From: Pseudomonadota bacterium
GTDB lineage: Bacteria; Pseudomonadota; Gammaproteobacteria; Steroidobacterales; Steroidobacteraceae
Assembly: GCA_037200975.1 (NCBI GenBank)
Contig: JBBCGI010000001.1
Coordinates: 4,423,716-4,487,715, forward strand
Direction: 5' to 3'
Length of the DNA: 64,000 bases
A program made the position numbers and the translations under genes. This document shows positions 53,431 to 64,000 of this stretch, in pieces (the stretch's first letter is position 1; each line of letters starts with the position of its first letter). The notes under the pieces are model-generated. The model did not search any database and was not told where the DNA came from. It was given only the letters and a program-made list of their open reading frames with translations.

Positions 53431-56042
53431 TACATGCCTTCCAGCTTCTTGATCTTCGGCTTGTCGAGCGTCTGCGCGGCTTTCCAGTAGCCGGCCCAGG
53501 GATCCTTGCGTTGCTTCGCCACGCGATCCGGCACGTTGTGCAGATTGAAGTGCGTGCCACGGATGTCTTCATCGATCTCATCCCAGCTCACGGGCGTCGA
53601 GACGCCCACACCCGGCCGCCAGCGCGGCGAGAACGCCGCGACCGCGGTCGCGCCGAACCCATTGCGTAGATAGTCGACGAAGATCTTGTTCTTGCGATTG
53701 CGTTCGCCGGTCTTCGACGTGAACATCGTCGGGGCGAGTTTCTCCATGAAACGCGTGACGCCGCGTGTGAATTCCTTCGCGGTGTCCCATTCCGGCAGCG
53801 CCCCGGTCAGCGGGATCACGACATGCAGGCCCTTGCCGCCGGTGGTTTTCACCCACGATTCGAGGCCGAGATCCCGCATGAGCTTGCGGATCGCAAGCGC
53901 GGCTTCGCGCAGCGGCGGATAGGGCAGATCCGCGCCGGGGTCGAGATCGAACGTGAGCCGATCCGCGCGCGTGGGCTTCGGCATCACCGCGCCCCAGCCA
54001 TGCAGCTCGACCGCGCCGACCTGCGCCAGATGCAGCAGGCCTTCGGGCGAATCGCAGACGACGAAATCCGGGTCCTTGTCGGCATTGGGAATCTTCACGA
54101 CGCGTAGTCCGGCGCCCGACTTTTCGAGGAAATGCTTTTGAAAAAACGGCTGTGACCCGTGAGTGTTGCGCAAGATCGAGAGCGGCCGACCGCGGTAGTG
54201 CGGCATCGCCGCTTCGCCCACCGCGTCGAAATACTGCGCGAGCTGTAGTTTGGTCACTCCATCGTGGGGGAACAACACGCGCTCGGGATGGCTCAGCGAG
54301 ACTCCGCCGATTTGCGCGGCCGCATCCGCGGACTTCGCCGCGCGGGCAGGAGCCGCGCCCCGGCGTGCTGTCTTCGCAGTCTTACCACGTGTGCTGCTTT
54401 GCTTTTTCACCACGGCCTCGACTCTGAGCGGTTCTTCGCGCACGACCGTCTTCGCGTCCCGGTCGGCGCGCAGCCCGAGATACCTGGGTTGCCGCAGGAT
54501 GCCACCGTGCGTCCAATCCGCAAATGCCACCTGGATCACCAGCTCCGGCCTCATCCAGTGCCAGATCTCGCCCGGGCGCTTGTCCGGCAGTTTGTCGAAC
54601 GGGCTGTCCCTGCGCCCGAGCTTCTTGACCCGCGTCACCCACTCGGCGCGCTCTGGTGCATCGAATCCCCCGCCCACGCGCCCGACATACCTCAATCCCT
54701 TGGCGGACCTCACGCCGACGAGCAGGGACGAGAACGTGCCCGTCCCGCGTCCGGGTAGATAGGCGGCGCCGCCCACCACGAACTCCTGTTCACGATGGCA
54801 TTTGACCTTCAGCCAGTTCTGCGACCGGTCACCGGTATAGGGTGAATCGACTTTCTTGGCGACCAGCCCTTCGAGGTGCTGGTTGCAGACGCGCTTCAGC
54901 AACTCCGCGCTGTCGCTGTGGATCTGGTCGGCGAGGCGGATCGGCCCCTTGGCTGGCAATTTGTTGAACGCCGCGTCAAGGCGGATCTTGCGCTCGGAAA
55001 GCGGCAAAGTGCGCAAATCCTTCCCATCGTAGAACAGCAGATCGAACGCGCAGAACGCGAGTTCCTCGAGCCGCCCCTGCTCGAGCATGTGCTGCAGCAG
55101 CGAGAAATCCGAACGGCCATTGGGATCGGTGACGATCAACTCGCCATCCACCCACGCGCCCGATAGTTTGAGCTTCTGCAACGCCTCGACGACGGGCCCC
55201 ACCTTGTGAGTCCAGTCGATTCCGTTACGCGAGATGCAGCGCACGTCGTCGCCATCGCAGCGGCACAGCAGCCGCACGCCGTCGTACTTGAGCTCGAAGA
55301 CCCAATCGTCGCCCTCGGGCGCCGCGTCGACCAACGTCGCCAACTGCGGCTTGATCGAGGCGGGCAGCGCTTTGCCATGTGTGCCCCTGGCTTTCGCCGA
55401 TCTCGGCTTAGGCCCGCCGCCGCGCACCGGTTTGGGCACCCCTACCGACGTCTTCAGCTTCTTCGCACGCACCATGCGCCCCGGCGCATCCGCCTGGCCC
55501 GCATCGATGACATCCGCGTCCGCGCCCACGCGCGCCGCGAAATCGCCGGACTTCATGAGCAGCCACTGCTGCGCCTTGCCCTGCATCCGCGTACGCACCA
55601 AGTGCCAGCGCCCGGACAACTTCTTGCCAAACAGCTCGAATTCGAGATGCCCCTTCTTCAGCGCCTTCGCCGCGTCGCCGTGCGGCTCCCAGTGGCCGTT
55701 GTCCCAGATGTCGACGTGACCGCCGCCATATTCGCCCTTCGGAATATCACCCTCGAATCTGGCATAGGCGATGGGATGGTCTTCGACTTCGACCGCGAGC
55801 CGCTTGTCTGCCGGGTCGAGCGACGGGCCCTTCGGCACCGCCCAGCTGCGCAATGTGCCTTCCCATTCGAGGCGAAAATCCCAATGCAGCCGCCGCGCCG
55901 CGTGCTTCTGGATGACGAAGATGAGTCGTTTTCCGCGGGCGCCGCGCGCTCTGTCGCTGGGCTCGGCGGTCTTCTTGAAATCGCGCTTGGCCGCGTAGCG
56001 TTTCAGCCGCGTGTGTTCAGCGCGATTTCCTGCGTCGGCCAT
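53430..56042 (-). CDS. ligD: ATP-dependent DNA ligase LigD (PE-ligase-polymerase)
   Basis: This 870-residue NHEJ enzyme has three domains. The 3'-phosphoesterase (about 30-190) has IQKHAARRLHWDFRLEWEGT and GEYGGGHVDIWDNG. The ligase (about 220-540) has the adenylated Lys in FELKYDGVRLLC, WVDGELIV and GLVAKKVDSPY. The primase-polymerase (about 580-860) has metal-binding DLDPG and KTTGGKGLHVVIPLTG. The order PE-LIG-POL is that of Pseudomonas LigD. With Ku it repairs double-strand breaks without homology. Its start lies three bases downstream of the ku stop, so ku and ligD form an operon. Confidence 0.95.
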   Translation of the reverse strand: MADAGNRAEHTRLKRYAAKRDFKKTAEPSDRARGARGKRLIFVIQKHAARRLHWDFRLEWEGTLRSWAVPKGPSLDPADKRLAVEVEDHPIAYARFEGDIPKGEYGGGHVDIWDNGHWEPHGDAAKALKKGHLEFELFGKKLSGRWHLVRTRMQGKAQQWLLMKSGDFAARVGADADVIDAGQADAPGRMVRAKKLKTSVGVPKPVRGGGPKPRSAKARGTHGKALPASIKPQLATLVDAAPEGDDWVFELKYDGVRLLCRCDGDDVRCISRNGIDWTHKVGPVVEALQKLKLSGAWVDGELIVTDPNGRSDFSLLQHMLEQGRLEELAFCAFDLLFYDGKDLRTLPLSERKIRLDAAFNKLPAKGPIRLADQIHSDSAELLKRVCNQHLEGLVAKKVDSPYTGDRSQNWLKVKCHREQEFVVGGAAYLPGRGTGTFSSLLVGVRSAKGLRYVGRVGGGFDAPERAEWVTRVKKLGRRDSPFDKLPDKRPGEIWHWMRPELVIQVAFADWTHGGILRQPRYLGLRADRDAKTVVREEPLRVEAVVKKQSSTRGKTAKTARRGAAPARAAKSADAAAQIGGVSLSHPERVLFPHDGVTKLQLAQYFDAVGEAAMPHYRGRPLSILRNTHGSQPFFQKHFLEKSGAGLRVVKIPNADKDPDFVVCDSPEGLLHLAQVGAVELHGWGAVMPKPTRADRLTFDLDPGADLPYPPLREAALAIRKLMRDLGLESWVKTTGGKGLHVVIPLTGALPEWDTAKEFTRGVTRFMEKLAPTMFTSKTGERNRKNKIFVDYLRNGFGATAVAAFSPRWRPGVGVSTPVSWDEIDEDIRGTHFNLHNVPDRVAKQRKDPWAGYWKAAQTLDKPKIKKLEGM

Positions 56043-56045
56043 GCA

Positions 56046-57008
56046 TCAGGCGCGCCGCGCGGAGCGCGGGTGGGTAGTCCGCCGCCGCACAGCGCTGTGT
56101 TTGCGTTTGCTTGCGCGCGCCGCCGGTTCGCCCGAGCCGCCTTTCTGATCCAGGCTCCGTTGCAGCAGCGACATGAGATCCACGACCTTGCCGCCGCCAC
56201 CGGCGACACGTTCGGTCACTTCCTCTTCAGGCTCGGTCAACGTATGCGTCTGCCCGGCCTTCACCTTCTGCTCGATCCGCTTCATCAGGTCGTCGCGATA
56301 GGTGTCGCTGAACACCTCCGGTTTCCATTTCTCCGTCATTTCATCGACCAGCTTCAGCGCCATCGTCAGCTCGCGGCCACTGGCATTCGCGGCAGCTTTT
56401 TTCGTACTGGCAACCACGTCCGGATGCGGCTGGATCTCCTCGTGATAACGCAGCGTGTTCAGCACGATGAGCTTGTCGACCGGCATCAGCGCCGCGACGT
56501 GCTGCCGGCTGCGCAGCACGAATGTCGCCACGGCAAGCTTCTTCGATTGCTCCAGCGCTTCGCGCAGCAGCGAGTAGACGCGCTCGCCGTTCTTGTCGGG
56601 CACCAGGAAGTAGGGCGTGTCGAAGTAGTAAGGCGCGATCGCGTCGCGATCGACGAAGGTCTGGATGTCGATGGTGCGAGACGCTTCGACATTGGCGCGG
56701 CGGAAGTCCTCGTCCGTGAGCACCACGTATTCGCCCTTTTCATATTCGAACCCCTTCACGACCTGGTTCCAGTCGACGACCTTGCCGGTGGCCTTGTTGT
56801 AGCGTTGATAACCCACCGGCGCGAAATCGCGCTTGTCGAGCAAGTTCAGATCGAGCTCGTGCGCCTTCGCCGCGGTATGCAAACTCACCGGGATGTGGAT
56901 CAGGCTGAAGCTGATCGCTCCATTCCACAGTCCGCGCGCTCCGCGTTTGGGCCTTTGACCGTTTTCAACGGTTCCGTCACCGGAGTCCTTCCTGGTTCGC
57001 TTAGGAAT
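56046..57008 (-). CDS. ku: non-homologous end-joining protein Ku (apparent ATT start)
   Basis: The first canonical start in frame (GTG 56888) would delete the conserved segment WNGAISFSLIHIPVSLHTAA that opens bacterial Ku proteins. The frame is open without ATG, GTG or TTG back to 57026. ATT at 57008 lies seven bases after GGAG and gives MPKRTRKDSGDG, which is the start used here (about 320 residues); a CTG just before WNGAIS is an alternative. The Ku core follows (AKAHELDLNLLDKRDFAPVG, GYQRYNKATGK), with a basic C-terminal tail (KRKHSAVRRRTTHPRSARRA). Ku forms a ring on DNA ends and recruits LigD. The start overlaps the upstream oxidoreductase gene by eight bases. Confidence 0.85.
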   Translation of the reverse strand: MPKRTRKDSGDGTVENGQRPKRGARGLWNGAISFSLIHIPVSLHTAAKAHELDLNLLDKRDFAPVGYQRYNKATGKVVDWNQVVKGFEYEKGEYVVLTDEDFRRANVEASRTIDIQTFVDRDAIAPYYFDTPYFLVPDKNGERVYSLLREALEQSKKLAVATFVLRSRQHVAALMPVDKLIVLNTLRYHEEIQPHPDVVASTKKAAANASGRELTMALKLVDEMTEKWKPEVFSDTYRDDLMKRIEQKVKAGQTHTLTEPEEEVTERVAGGGGKVVDLMSLLQRSLDQKGGSGEPAARASKRKHSAVRRRTTHPRSARRA

Positions 57009-58122
57009 GGCCGCTCTCCACCTGGACTAGTTGGGGTTCACGCGGCACCGCCTCGCGGCGCAGCTCCTGTTGCAGATTGGGCCGGCGCCGCTTTTCGGGC
57101 GAGGCATCGAGCGATTCCCAGTGGCCCGAAGCAATCGATCTATGGATCCCTTCGATAATTGCGACGTCGATGAGGCCTTCGATGCCGGAAGGCTCGGGCC
57201 GGCGGTTCTTGCGCACACACTCCGAGAAGTAAACGAGCTCTGGCGCGAACTGGTCGCTCTTCGCGAATTTCTTGGTCTTTTTCTTCTCGCCGATCTTGAG
57301 CTGGTAGCTGAGCGCTTCGGTGTAGTCGAACGCCGGTTCGACGACCACGCTGCCTTTCGTCCCGACGATCTCGTAACGCGAGGTATCCGCCGCGCCGAAA
57401 CTGCAGATGAAGTTCGCGATGCGCTCTTCGGGAAACTTCATGATCACATGGACGGTTTCGGGCACTTCGGTGAAGCGCTTGTCGCCGCTGTTGGTCGTGG
57501 TCGCCCAGACCTGAGTGGGGTCCGCCGCGAACACGCAGCGCGCCGCGTTCAGGCAATAGATGCCGATGTCGTATTCCGGACCGCCACCCAGCGCGCCTTT
57601 GGTGCGGATGTTGCCGGCCTTCACCTGCATCGTGAATTGCGAGTCATAAAAGCGCGCCGCTCCGATGCGCTTCTTGCGCACCAGATCCGCGACTTCGAGA
57701 TTGCAGCGCTCGAAGTGCAATCGATAGGCGGTCATGAGCTGAACGCCATTGCTTTCACAAGCCTCGATCATCTCCTGGCATTCTCGCACGCTCGGCGCCA
57801 GCGGCTTCTCGCACAACACATGCAGTCCCGCGTTCGCGGCCTTGACGGTCCACTCCGCGTGCAGACTGTTAGGCAGTGCAATGTAGACCGCGTCGATCTG
57901 ACCGCTCCCGAACAAATCAGCGGCCGTTTCGTAGGAGTGCAGCAGCTTCACGCCGTACCGCTTGCCGAGCTGCCGCAGCTTTGCCGGCGTGTCCGAAACG
58001 AGGGCGGTCAATTGCGCATGGGCTTTGGCGTGCTTGAAGGCGGGTAGTACCGCCGCCTGGGCTATATGACCGAGCCCCACCACTGCGAAGCGCAGCGGTG
58101 CCGATTTCGACCGTGTTTTCAT
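57001..58122 (-). CDS. Gfo/Idh/MocA-family oxidoreductase
   Basis: This 373-residue NAD(P)-dependent oxidoreductase has an N-terminal Rossmann fold (RFAVVGLGHIAQAAVLPAFK) and IDAVYIALPNSLHAEWTVKA. The family EKP motif is in LHVLCEKPLAPSVRECQEM. The C-terminal beta-sheet domain has GGGPEYDIGIYCLNAARCVF, whose conserved Asp and Tyr/Cys region contribute to catalysis. Relatives act on sugars or inositol derivatives; the substrate is unknown. It is the first gene of an apparent operon with ku and ligD. Most of it is conserved, but the last 30 residues look variable. Confidence 0.92.
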   Translation of the reverse strand: MKTRSKSAPLRFAVVGLGHIAQAAVLPAFKHAKAHAQLTALVSDTPAKLRQLGKRYGVKLLHSYETAADLFGSGQIDAVYIALPNSLHAEWTVKAANAGLHVLCEKPLAPSVRECQEMIEACESNGVQLMTAYRLHFERCNLEVADLVRKKRIGAARFYDSQFTMQVKAGNIRTKGALGGGPEYDIGIYCLNAARCVFAADPTQVWATTTNSGDKRFTEVPETVHVIMKFPEERIANFICSFGAADTSRYEIVGTKGSVVVEPAFDYTEALSYQLKIGEKKKTKKFAKSDQFAPELVYFSECVRKNRRPEPSGIEGLIDVAIIEGIHRSIASGHWESLDASPEKRRRPNLQQELRREAVPREPQLVQVESGHS

Positions 58123-58252
58123 GTGCTTCAGTAGATGCGGCGCCCGCCCGGCCCGATATCAGCCAATCGCCCGCACGGCTGTCGGAATTGATTCTGCAGG
58201 CCCGCTTTGGCAGGATGCCGGGCCCGCGCTAACCCGCTGATTTTTTTACCCT

Positions 58253-60181
58253 ATGCCAGCCATCACGCTGCCCGACGGCAGCCGCAAAGAATTCGCCCAG
58301 CCCGTCACCGTCGCGGAGGTCGCCGCGAGCATCGGCGCGGGCCTCGCCAAGGCGGCCCTCGCGGGCCGCGTGAACGGGAAGGTGGTCGATACCTCGTTCG
58401 TCATCGAGAACGACGCGACGCTTTCGATCGTCACGGAGAAGGATCCGGCGGCGCTCGAGGTCATTCGCCATTCGACCGCCCATCTGCTCGCGATGGCGGT
58501 CCAGGCTATCTACCCGAAGGCGCAGGTCACCATCGGGCCGGTCATCGAAGACGGCTTCTACTACGACTTCGCGTTCGAGCGCCCGTTTACGCCGGAAGAT
58601 CTCGAGAAGTTCGAGGCGAAGATGAAGGAACTCGCTGCGGCGGACCTCAAGGTCACGCGGCGTGTCATGCCGCGCGACGCGGCCGTCGAGCTGTTCAGGG
58701 GTATGGGCGAGCTCTACAAGGCCGAGATCATCGCCAGTATTCCGGCGAATGAAGACATCTCCTTGTACGGCCAGGGCGACTGGTTCGACCTGTGCCGCGG
58801 CCCGCACGTGCCGTCGACCGGCAAGCTCAAGAGCTTCAAGCTCATGAAACTCGCCGGCGCCTACTGGCGCGGTGATCACCGCAACGAGATGCTCCAGCGC
58901 ATCTACGGCACTGCCTGGCTCAACGACAAGGATCTCGCGGCGTACCTGCACCGGCTGGAAGAAGCCGAGAAGCGCGATCACCGGCGCATCGGCAAAGACC
59001 TCGACCTGTTCCATTTCCAGGAAGAGGCGCCGGGCGCGGTGTTCTGGCATCCCAAGGGCTGGCGCATCTTCCAGCAGCTGATCGGCTACATGCGCAAGCG
59101 CCAGGACGACGCGGGCTACGGCGAGGTCAATGCTCCGGAGATCATGGAATCGAGCCTGTGGGTCAAATCCGGCCATCTCGAGAAGTTCGGCGAGAACATG
59201 TTCCTGACGAAGACCCCGGACGAGCGGGTCTACGCCATCAAGCCGATGAACTGCCCGGGCCATATCCAGATCTTCAACCAGGGCATCCGCAGCTATAAGG
59301 ATCTGCCGATCCGTTTCGCGGAGTTCGGCAAGGTGCACCGGTACGAACCATCCGGCGCGCTGCATGGGCTCATGCGCGTGCGCGCGTTCAACCAGGACGA
59401 CGCGCATATCTTCATCACCGAGCAGCAGATCACCGACGAATCGGTGCTCATCATCAAGCTGCTGCTCTCTATCTATAAGGACTTCGGGTTCGACGAGGTG
59501 TCCGTGAAGTTCGCCGACCGGCCGCCGAAGCGGGTGGGGTCGGACGAGATCTGGGACCGGTCCGAAAAGGCGCTGAAGGCGGCTGCCGCGGCCGCCGGCA
59601 TCGAATGCGACTACAACCCGGGCGAGGGTGCCTTTTACGGCCCGAAGCTCGAATTCCACCTGAAGGACGCCATCGGCCGGACCTGGCAGTGCGGGACCCT
59701 CCAGGTCGATCTGAACCTGCCCGGGCGCCTCGGGGCCACTTATATCGACGAACACAGCCAGCGGCAGACCCCGGTCATGCTGCACAGGGCGATTTTTGGC
59801 AGTTTGGAGCGGTTTTTCGGCATTTTGCTCGAGCACCACGCCGGCAAACTGCCCGCCTGGCTGGCCCCGACCCAGGCCGTGGTGATGAACATCACCGACC
59901 GCCAGGACGCCTACTGCAAACAGGTTGTGGAAACACTTAAAAATCAAGGGATTCGCACCGAGATTGACTTGCGGAACGAAAAAGTGGGCTTTAAGATTCG
60001 CGCCCACACGCTGCAGCGCGTGCCATATCTATTGGTGGCAGGCGACAAGGAAGTAGCAGCGAATCAGATTTCTGTGCGCACCCTGAGTGGCAAGGATCTC
60101 GGCACGATGTCCCCGGAAGACTTTGTTAGTCGGCTCCGTGCGGAAGTCGAGAGCCACGGTCGCACGTTTTTGGAGGATTGA
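58253..60181 (+). CDS. thrS: threonine-tRNA ligase
   Basis: This 642-residue class II synthetase has an N-terminal TGS domain ([20 protein letters not shown]) and an editing domain with [12 protein letters not shown] and [11 protein letters not shown]. The catalytic core has motif 2 ([33 protein letters not shown]) and zinc-binding residues (NCPGH). The C-terminal anticodon domain is [20 protein letters not shown]. It heads the classical thrS-infC-rpmI-rplT-pheST order. Its last codons contain the GGAGG ribosome site for infC. Confidence 0.97.
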   Translation: MPAITLPDGSRKEFAQPVTVAEVAASIGAGLAKAALAGRVNGKVVDTSFVIENDATLSIVTEKDPAALEVIRHSTAHLLAMAVQAIYPKAQVTIGPVIEDGFYYDFAFERPFTPEDLEKFEAKMKELAAADLKVTRRVMPRDAAVELFRGMGELYKAEIIASIPANEDISLYGQGDWFDLCRGPHVPSTGKLKSFKLMKLAGAYWRGDHRNEMLQRIYGTAWLNDKDLAAYLHRLEEAEKRDHRRIGKDLDLFHFQEEAPGAVFWHPKGWRIFQQLIGYMRKRQDDAGYGEVNAPEIMESSLWVKSGHLEKFGENMFLTKTPDERVYAIKPMNCPGHIQIFNQGIRSYKDLPIRFAEFGKVHRYEPSGALHGLMRVRAFNQDDAHIFITEQQITDESVLIIKLLLSIYKDFGFDEVSVKFADRPPKRVGSDEIWDRSEKALKAAAAAAGIECDYNPGEGAFYGPKLEFHLKDAIGRTWQCGTLQVDLNLPGRLGATYIDEHSQRQTPVMLHRAIFGSLERFFGILLEHHAGKLPAWLAPTQAVVMNITDRQDAYCKQVVETLKNQGIRTEIDLRNEKVGFKIRAHTLQRVPYLLVAGDKEVAANQISVRTLSGKDLGTMSPEDFVSRLRAEVESHGRTFLED

Positions 60182-60184
60182 TTT

Positions 60185-60706
60185 ATCGCTATTGCAGCCA
60201 AGCGCGTTCGACGCAACGAGGAGATCACGTCACCGAAGGTGAGAGTTATTGGGGCCGATGGCGGCCAGGTCGGGGTGCTAACCAGATTCGAAGCACTCGA
60301 TCTCGCGAAGAGCGCCGAGCTCGATCTCGTCGAAGTGTCGCCCCAGGCCGATCCGCCTGTCGTGCGCGTGATGGACTTCGGCAAATTCCTGTTCGAACAG
60401 AACAAGAAATCGCATGCCGCGAAGCGCAAGCAAAAGCAGATACAGATAAAAGAGATCAAGTTTCGTCCCGGTACGGATGAGAACGATTACCAGATCAAAC
60501 TGCGTAACATCATTCGCTTCCTGACCGAGGGTGATAAGGCCAAGGTGACTTTACGTTTCCGCGGCCGTGAGATGGCGCATACAGAAATTGGCCGGAAGTT
60601 GCTGGACAGGCTGGTGGCCGATCTTCGCGAACACGCGTCGATCGAGCAGAACCCGCTGATGGAAGGCAGGCAGATGGTCATGATGTTTGGCCAGAAGAAG
60701 AAGTAA
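60185..60706 (+). CDS. infC: translation initiation factor IF-3 (AUC/AUU start)
   Basis: This is an IF-3 of about 173 residues. The frame is bounded upstream by the thrS stop. The first canonical start (GTG 60239) would remove conserved residues [23 protein letters not shown] 60185 is eight bases after GGAGG (60172-60176); ATT 60191 is the alternative. Rare AUU initiation of infC is established in E. coli, where IF-3 uses it to limit its own synthesis. The N-domain runs to about 85 and the C-domain contains [20 protein letters not shown] and [19 protein letters not shown]-3 binds the 30S subunit and proofreads start codons. Confidence 0.93.
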   Translation: MAIAAKRVRRNEEITSPKVRVIGADGGQVGVLTRFEALDLAKSAELDLVEVSPQADPPVVRVMDFGKFLFEQNKKSHAAKRKQKQIQIKEIKFRPGTDENDYQIKLRNIIRFLTEGDKAKVTLRFRGREMAHTEIGRKLLDRLVADLREHASIEQNPLMEGRQMVMMFGQKKK

Positions 60707-60707
60707 C

Positions 60708-60768
60708 CCGCGGGTCTAACAACCCGTGGATTCGCCCCTAGCGACCAGCACGCAAGTGCGGGTTTGCG
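60708..60768 (+). promoter_or_regulatory. structured infC-rpmI spacer, candidate L20 leader
   Basis: Just after the infC stop, 60708-60715 pairs with 60722-60729 (eight-base stem with one wobble). Further on GCAC/GTGC with a GCAA loop (60748-60759) competes with CGCAA/TTGCG (60751-60768). L20 represses rpmI-rplT translation in other bacteria through leader RNA structure; whether this spacer is that site is inference. Confidence 0.35.
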
Positions 60769-60798
60769 AAAGGAAGCAAAAATCAGGAGTTGATGTTT

Positions 60799-61002
60799 AT
60801 GCCCAAGTTAAAAACTAACCGGGCAGCGGCCAAGCGTTTTCGCAAGACGGCGAATGGATGGAAATCCTATTCGGCAGGCCGCCGCCACAATCTCGGTCAC
60901 AAGACTCGCAAGGTGAAGCGGAAGCTTCGTTCTGGTGGTTCGTCGCTCGTGCACAAGAGCGATACGGGCCGCATAGACCAGCTGATGCCTAACAATAAGT
61001 AA
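60799..61002 (+). CDS. rpmI: 50S ribosomal protein L35
   Basis: This 67-residue basic ribosomal protein has the standard N-terminus [20 protein letters not shown] 60799 is chosen because AGGAG lies nine bases upstream; an earlier ATG at 60793 is too close to it. It ends QLMPNNK, slightly longer than average. It is assembled into the large subunit and is co-transcribed with rplT, 14 bases downstream. Confidence 0.97.
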   Translation: MPKLKTNRAAAKRFRKTANGWKSYSAGRRHNLGHKTRKVKRKLRSGGSSLVHKSDTGRIDQLMPNNK

Positions 61003-61016
61003 GCGAGGACCAAGAC

Positions 61017-61382
61017 ATGGCACGAGTTAAACGCGGCGTCACTGCTAGTGCGCGCCACAAGAAGATTCTCAAGAAGGCGAAGGGTTACTACAACGCCCGT
61101 CGCAAGGTATTCCGTACCGCCAAGCAGGCCGTCATCAAGGCCGGCCAGTATGCGTATCGCGATCGCCGCGCCAAGAAGCGCGACTTCCGTGCGCTCTGGA
61201 TCACCCGCATCAACGCAGCCGCGCGTGAATTCGGACTGAGCTACAGCAAGATCATCAACGGTCTGAAGAAGGCCGGCATCGACATCGACCGCAAGATGCT
61301 CGCCGATCTGGCCGTGAATCAGCCCGCAGGTTTTGCCGCGATCGCGAAGCAGGCACAGGCCGCTCTCGACAAAGCCGCTTAA
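61017..61382 (+). CDS. rplT: 50S ribosomal protein L20
   Basis: This is a 121-residue L20 with the usual start [20 protein letters not shown] and a conserved C-terminal helical region ([20 protein letters not shown]). It binds 23S rRNA early in assembly and in several bacteria represses its own operon. It is preceded by GAGGACC at normal spacing. Confidence 0.98.
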   Translation: MARVKRGVTASARHKKILKKAKGYYNARRKVFRTAKQAVIKAGQYAYRDRRAKKRDFRALWITRINAAAREFGLSYSKIINGLKKAGIDIDRKMLADLAVNQPAGFAAIAKQAQAALDKAA

Positions 61383-62431
<1,049 letters not shown>

Positions 62432-62432
<1 letters not shown>

Positions 62433-64000
62433 TGCGGATCCCTCTCTCATGGCTGCGCGAGTTCGTCGACGTTCCGTGGAGCGCCAAGGAACTGGGCTCG
62501 CGGCTCACGATGGCCGGTTTCGAGCTGGAGGCGCTGGAGAAAGCTGCGCCGGCATTCTCGGGCGTCGTGGTCACGGAGATCGTCGAAGCCGTGCGGCATC
62601 CGCAGGCTGACAAGCTGCAGGTTTGCAAGGTGAGGGCGGGCGGATCCGAACTGCTCCAGATCGTCTGCGGCGCGGCCAATGCGCGTGTCGGGTTGAAAAC
62701 CGCGCTCGCCACCGTCGGCGCCAAACTACCGGGTGACAAGGCCATCACTGCTGCCAAACTGCGCGGCGTGGATTCTGCAGGCATGTTGTGTTCGGCCAAG
62801 GAGCTCGGGATCGCCGATACCTCCGAAGGCATCCTCGAACTGCCAGCGGATGCGCCGGTCGGCCAGGATCTGCGTGCCTACCTCGATCTCGACGACGACA
62901 TCCTCGAACTGAATGTGACCCCAAACCGTGGCGATGCGATGTCGGTGCTCGGCATCGCGCGCGAAGTCGCTGCGTTGACGAAGACCGAGGTGCGACTGCC
63001 CGCCGCGTCGGTCACCGAAAAGATCGCTGACCGGTTCCCGACCAAACTCACGGCGCCGGAAGGCTGCTCCAAGTTCACGAGCCGCACCATTCGCGGCATC
63101 GACAACAAACGCACGTCGCCGGCCTGGCTGCGAGAACGTCTGCGCCGCGCGGGTCTACGCGCCATCAGTCCCGTCGTGGACGTGACCAACTACGTGATGC
63201 TCGAACTCGGGCAGCCGATGCATGCCTACGATCTGAGCAAGCTCAAAGGCGGCCTCGAGGCGCGATTCGCCTCGGACGGTGAGCCGATCACGCTGCTCGA
63301 CGGCAAGGAAATCAAACTCAGCTCAGACTGCGTCGTGATTGCGGATGCAGATGGGGCCGTGGGATTCGGCGGCATCATGGGTGGCCTGCGCACCTCCTGC
63401 ACGCCCGACACCACCGACGTGTTGTTCGAAGCGAACTTCTTCCCGGCCGCGGCCATCGCCGGGCGCGGTCGCCGCTATGGCCTCGTCACGGACGCCGGTC
63501 AGCGCTTCGAACGCGGGATGGATCCGGTTCATCAGGAGCGCGCGCAACAGCGCGGGGCTCAATTGCTGCTCGAAATTGCCGGTGGCAGTGCGGGGCCGCT
63601 CGTCGTCGTGCAGGAAGAGGCGCGCCTGCCGCGCCGCGCCGAGGTGCAGCTGCGGCGAACCCGCATCACGCGCCTGTTAGGCACCGTCATCGCGGACAAC
63701 GACGTGAAGGCCACGCTCGAATCCCTGGGAATGCGGGTTCGCGCGGATGAGACCGGCTGGCTCGTCACGCCGCCTTCGCACCGGTTCGATATCTCGATCG
63801 AGCCCGACCTCATCGAAGAACTGGCACGCATCGTCGGGTTCGAATCGATTCCGGAGACCGACGCGCCCGGAAGGCAGAAGGCGCGGCCGCTTTCCGAAGA
63901 AGCACCCGTCGAGCAGCAAGCACTCGAGATCCTCGCCACGCGCGGCTACCAGGAGGCGATCACGTACGCCTTCGTGGATCCCGCGCTGCAGAACAAACTA
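62432..64000 (+). CDS. pheT: phenylalanine-tRNA ligase beta subunit (3' end outside window)
   Basis: The open frame starts with MRIPLSWLREFVDVPWSAKE, where its ATG shares one base with the pheS stop (TGATG). It runs off the right edge after 523 codons, ending FVDPALQNKL. It contains the N-terminal tRNA-binding domain (EIVEAVRHPQADKLQVCKV), B3/B4 editing-domain segments (ISPVVDVTNYVMLELGQPMH) and the start of the B5/catalytic-like region. The full protein would be about 790 residues. Confidence 0.96.

Noticed and set aside
58170-58252. Possible attenuator before thrS (GC hairpin and a run of T before the ATG)
   Set aside because: The GGCCCG/CGGGCC stem and the T-run are separated by about 16 bases, so it does not form a normal terminator; no threonine-rich leader peptide was found.

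Overview
The window is GC-rich, densely coded bacterial chromosome from a Gram-negative gammaproteobacterium. The gene order thrS-infC-rpmI-rplT-pheS-pheT, TamA/TamB, a large TonB receptor with FecI/FecR-type regulators, and Xanthomonadales-like IF3 and S9 peptidase sequences suggest a Steroidobacter/Xanthomonadales-type organism; this placement is inference. No prophage, plasmid or CRISPR array was seen. The only mobile gene is a REP-associated tyrosine transposase (RAYT) with its palindromes.

Layout. 1-600: hipB and the start of hipA behind three evenly spaced palindromic operators. 600-9.4 kb: a hemerythrin, an aldo/keto reductase, a small basic protein, an alpha/beta hydrolase, two tandem S9 peptidases and a Na+/H+ antiporter. 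9.4-17 kb: cytochrome P460, two epoxide hydrolases, a cupin, MsrB, and a hydrolase/SDR/hydroxyacyl-CoA dehydrogenase operon. 17.1-20.8 kb: a propeller-type sensor kinase and its NarL-type regulator. 21.3-27.5 kb: two FixJ-like regulators flanking an ECF sigma/FecR pair, converging on a TonB receptor. 27.7-33.2 kb: thiol/peroxide genes (two DsbA-like proteins, a peroxiredoxin, Ohr, a redoxin) and a third epoxide hydrolase. 33.4-38.9 kb: two possible mini-ORFs, an AI-2E-type permease, an aspartate aminotransferase, uvrB and a DUF4184 protein. 39-43.5 kb: an ECF sigma / membrane protein / exported TPR-CHAT protease operon. 43.7-46.9 kb: four envelope proteins of unknown role. 46.9-48.1 kb: the RAYT unit and tRNA-Val. 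48.2-53.4 kb: tamA-tamB. 53.4-58.1 kb: ligD, ku and an oxidoreductase. 58.2-64 kb: the translation operon, running off the end in pheT.

The main new observation is a shared upstream element of about 42 bp (box ACCTTCGTSYAATCGC, fixed spacing, then CTGNTSTGATC). It lies before at least nine transcription units between 3.6 and 33.2 kb: three hydrolase-type operons, P460, three epoxide hydrolase units, the cupin, a DsbA-like protein and the Ohr operon. One copy lies between the hydrolase operon and the divergent sensor kinase gene. This suggests a local detoxification/thiol-peroxide regulon driven by one activator, for which the NarL-type regulator at 20.2 kb is the best positional candidate. 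Other notable points are a palindrome that supplies identical C-termini to convergent uvrB and its neighbour, a RAYT flanked by inverted REPs with a further palindromic copy 5.3 kb away, and two genes (ku, infC) that appear to need non-AUG/GUG/UUG initiation.
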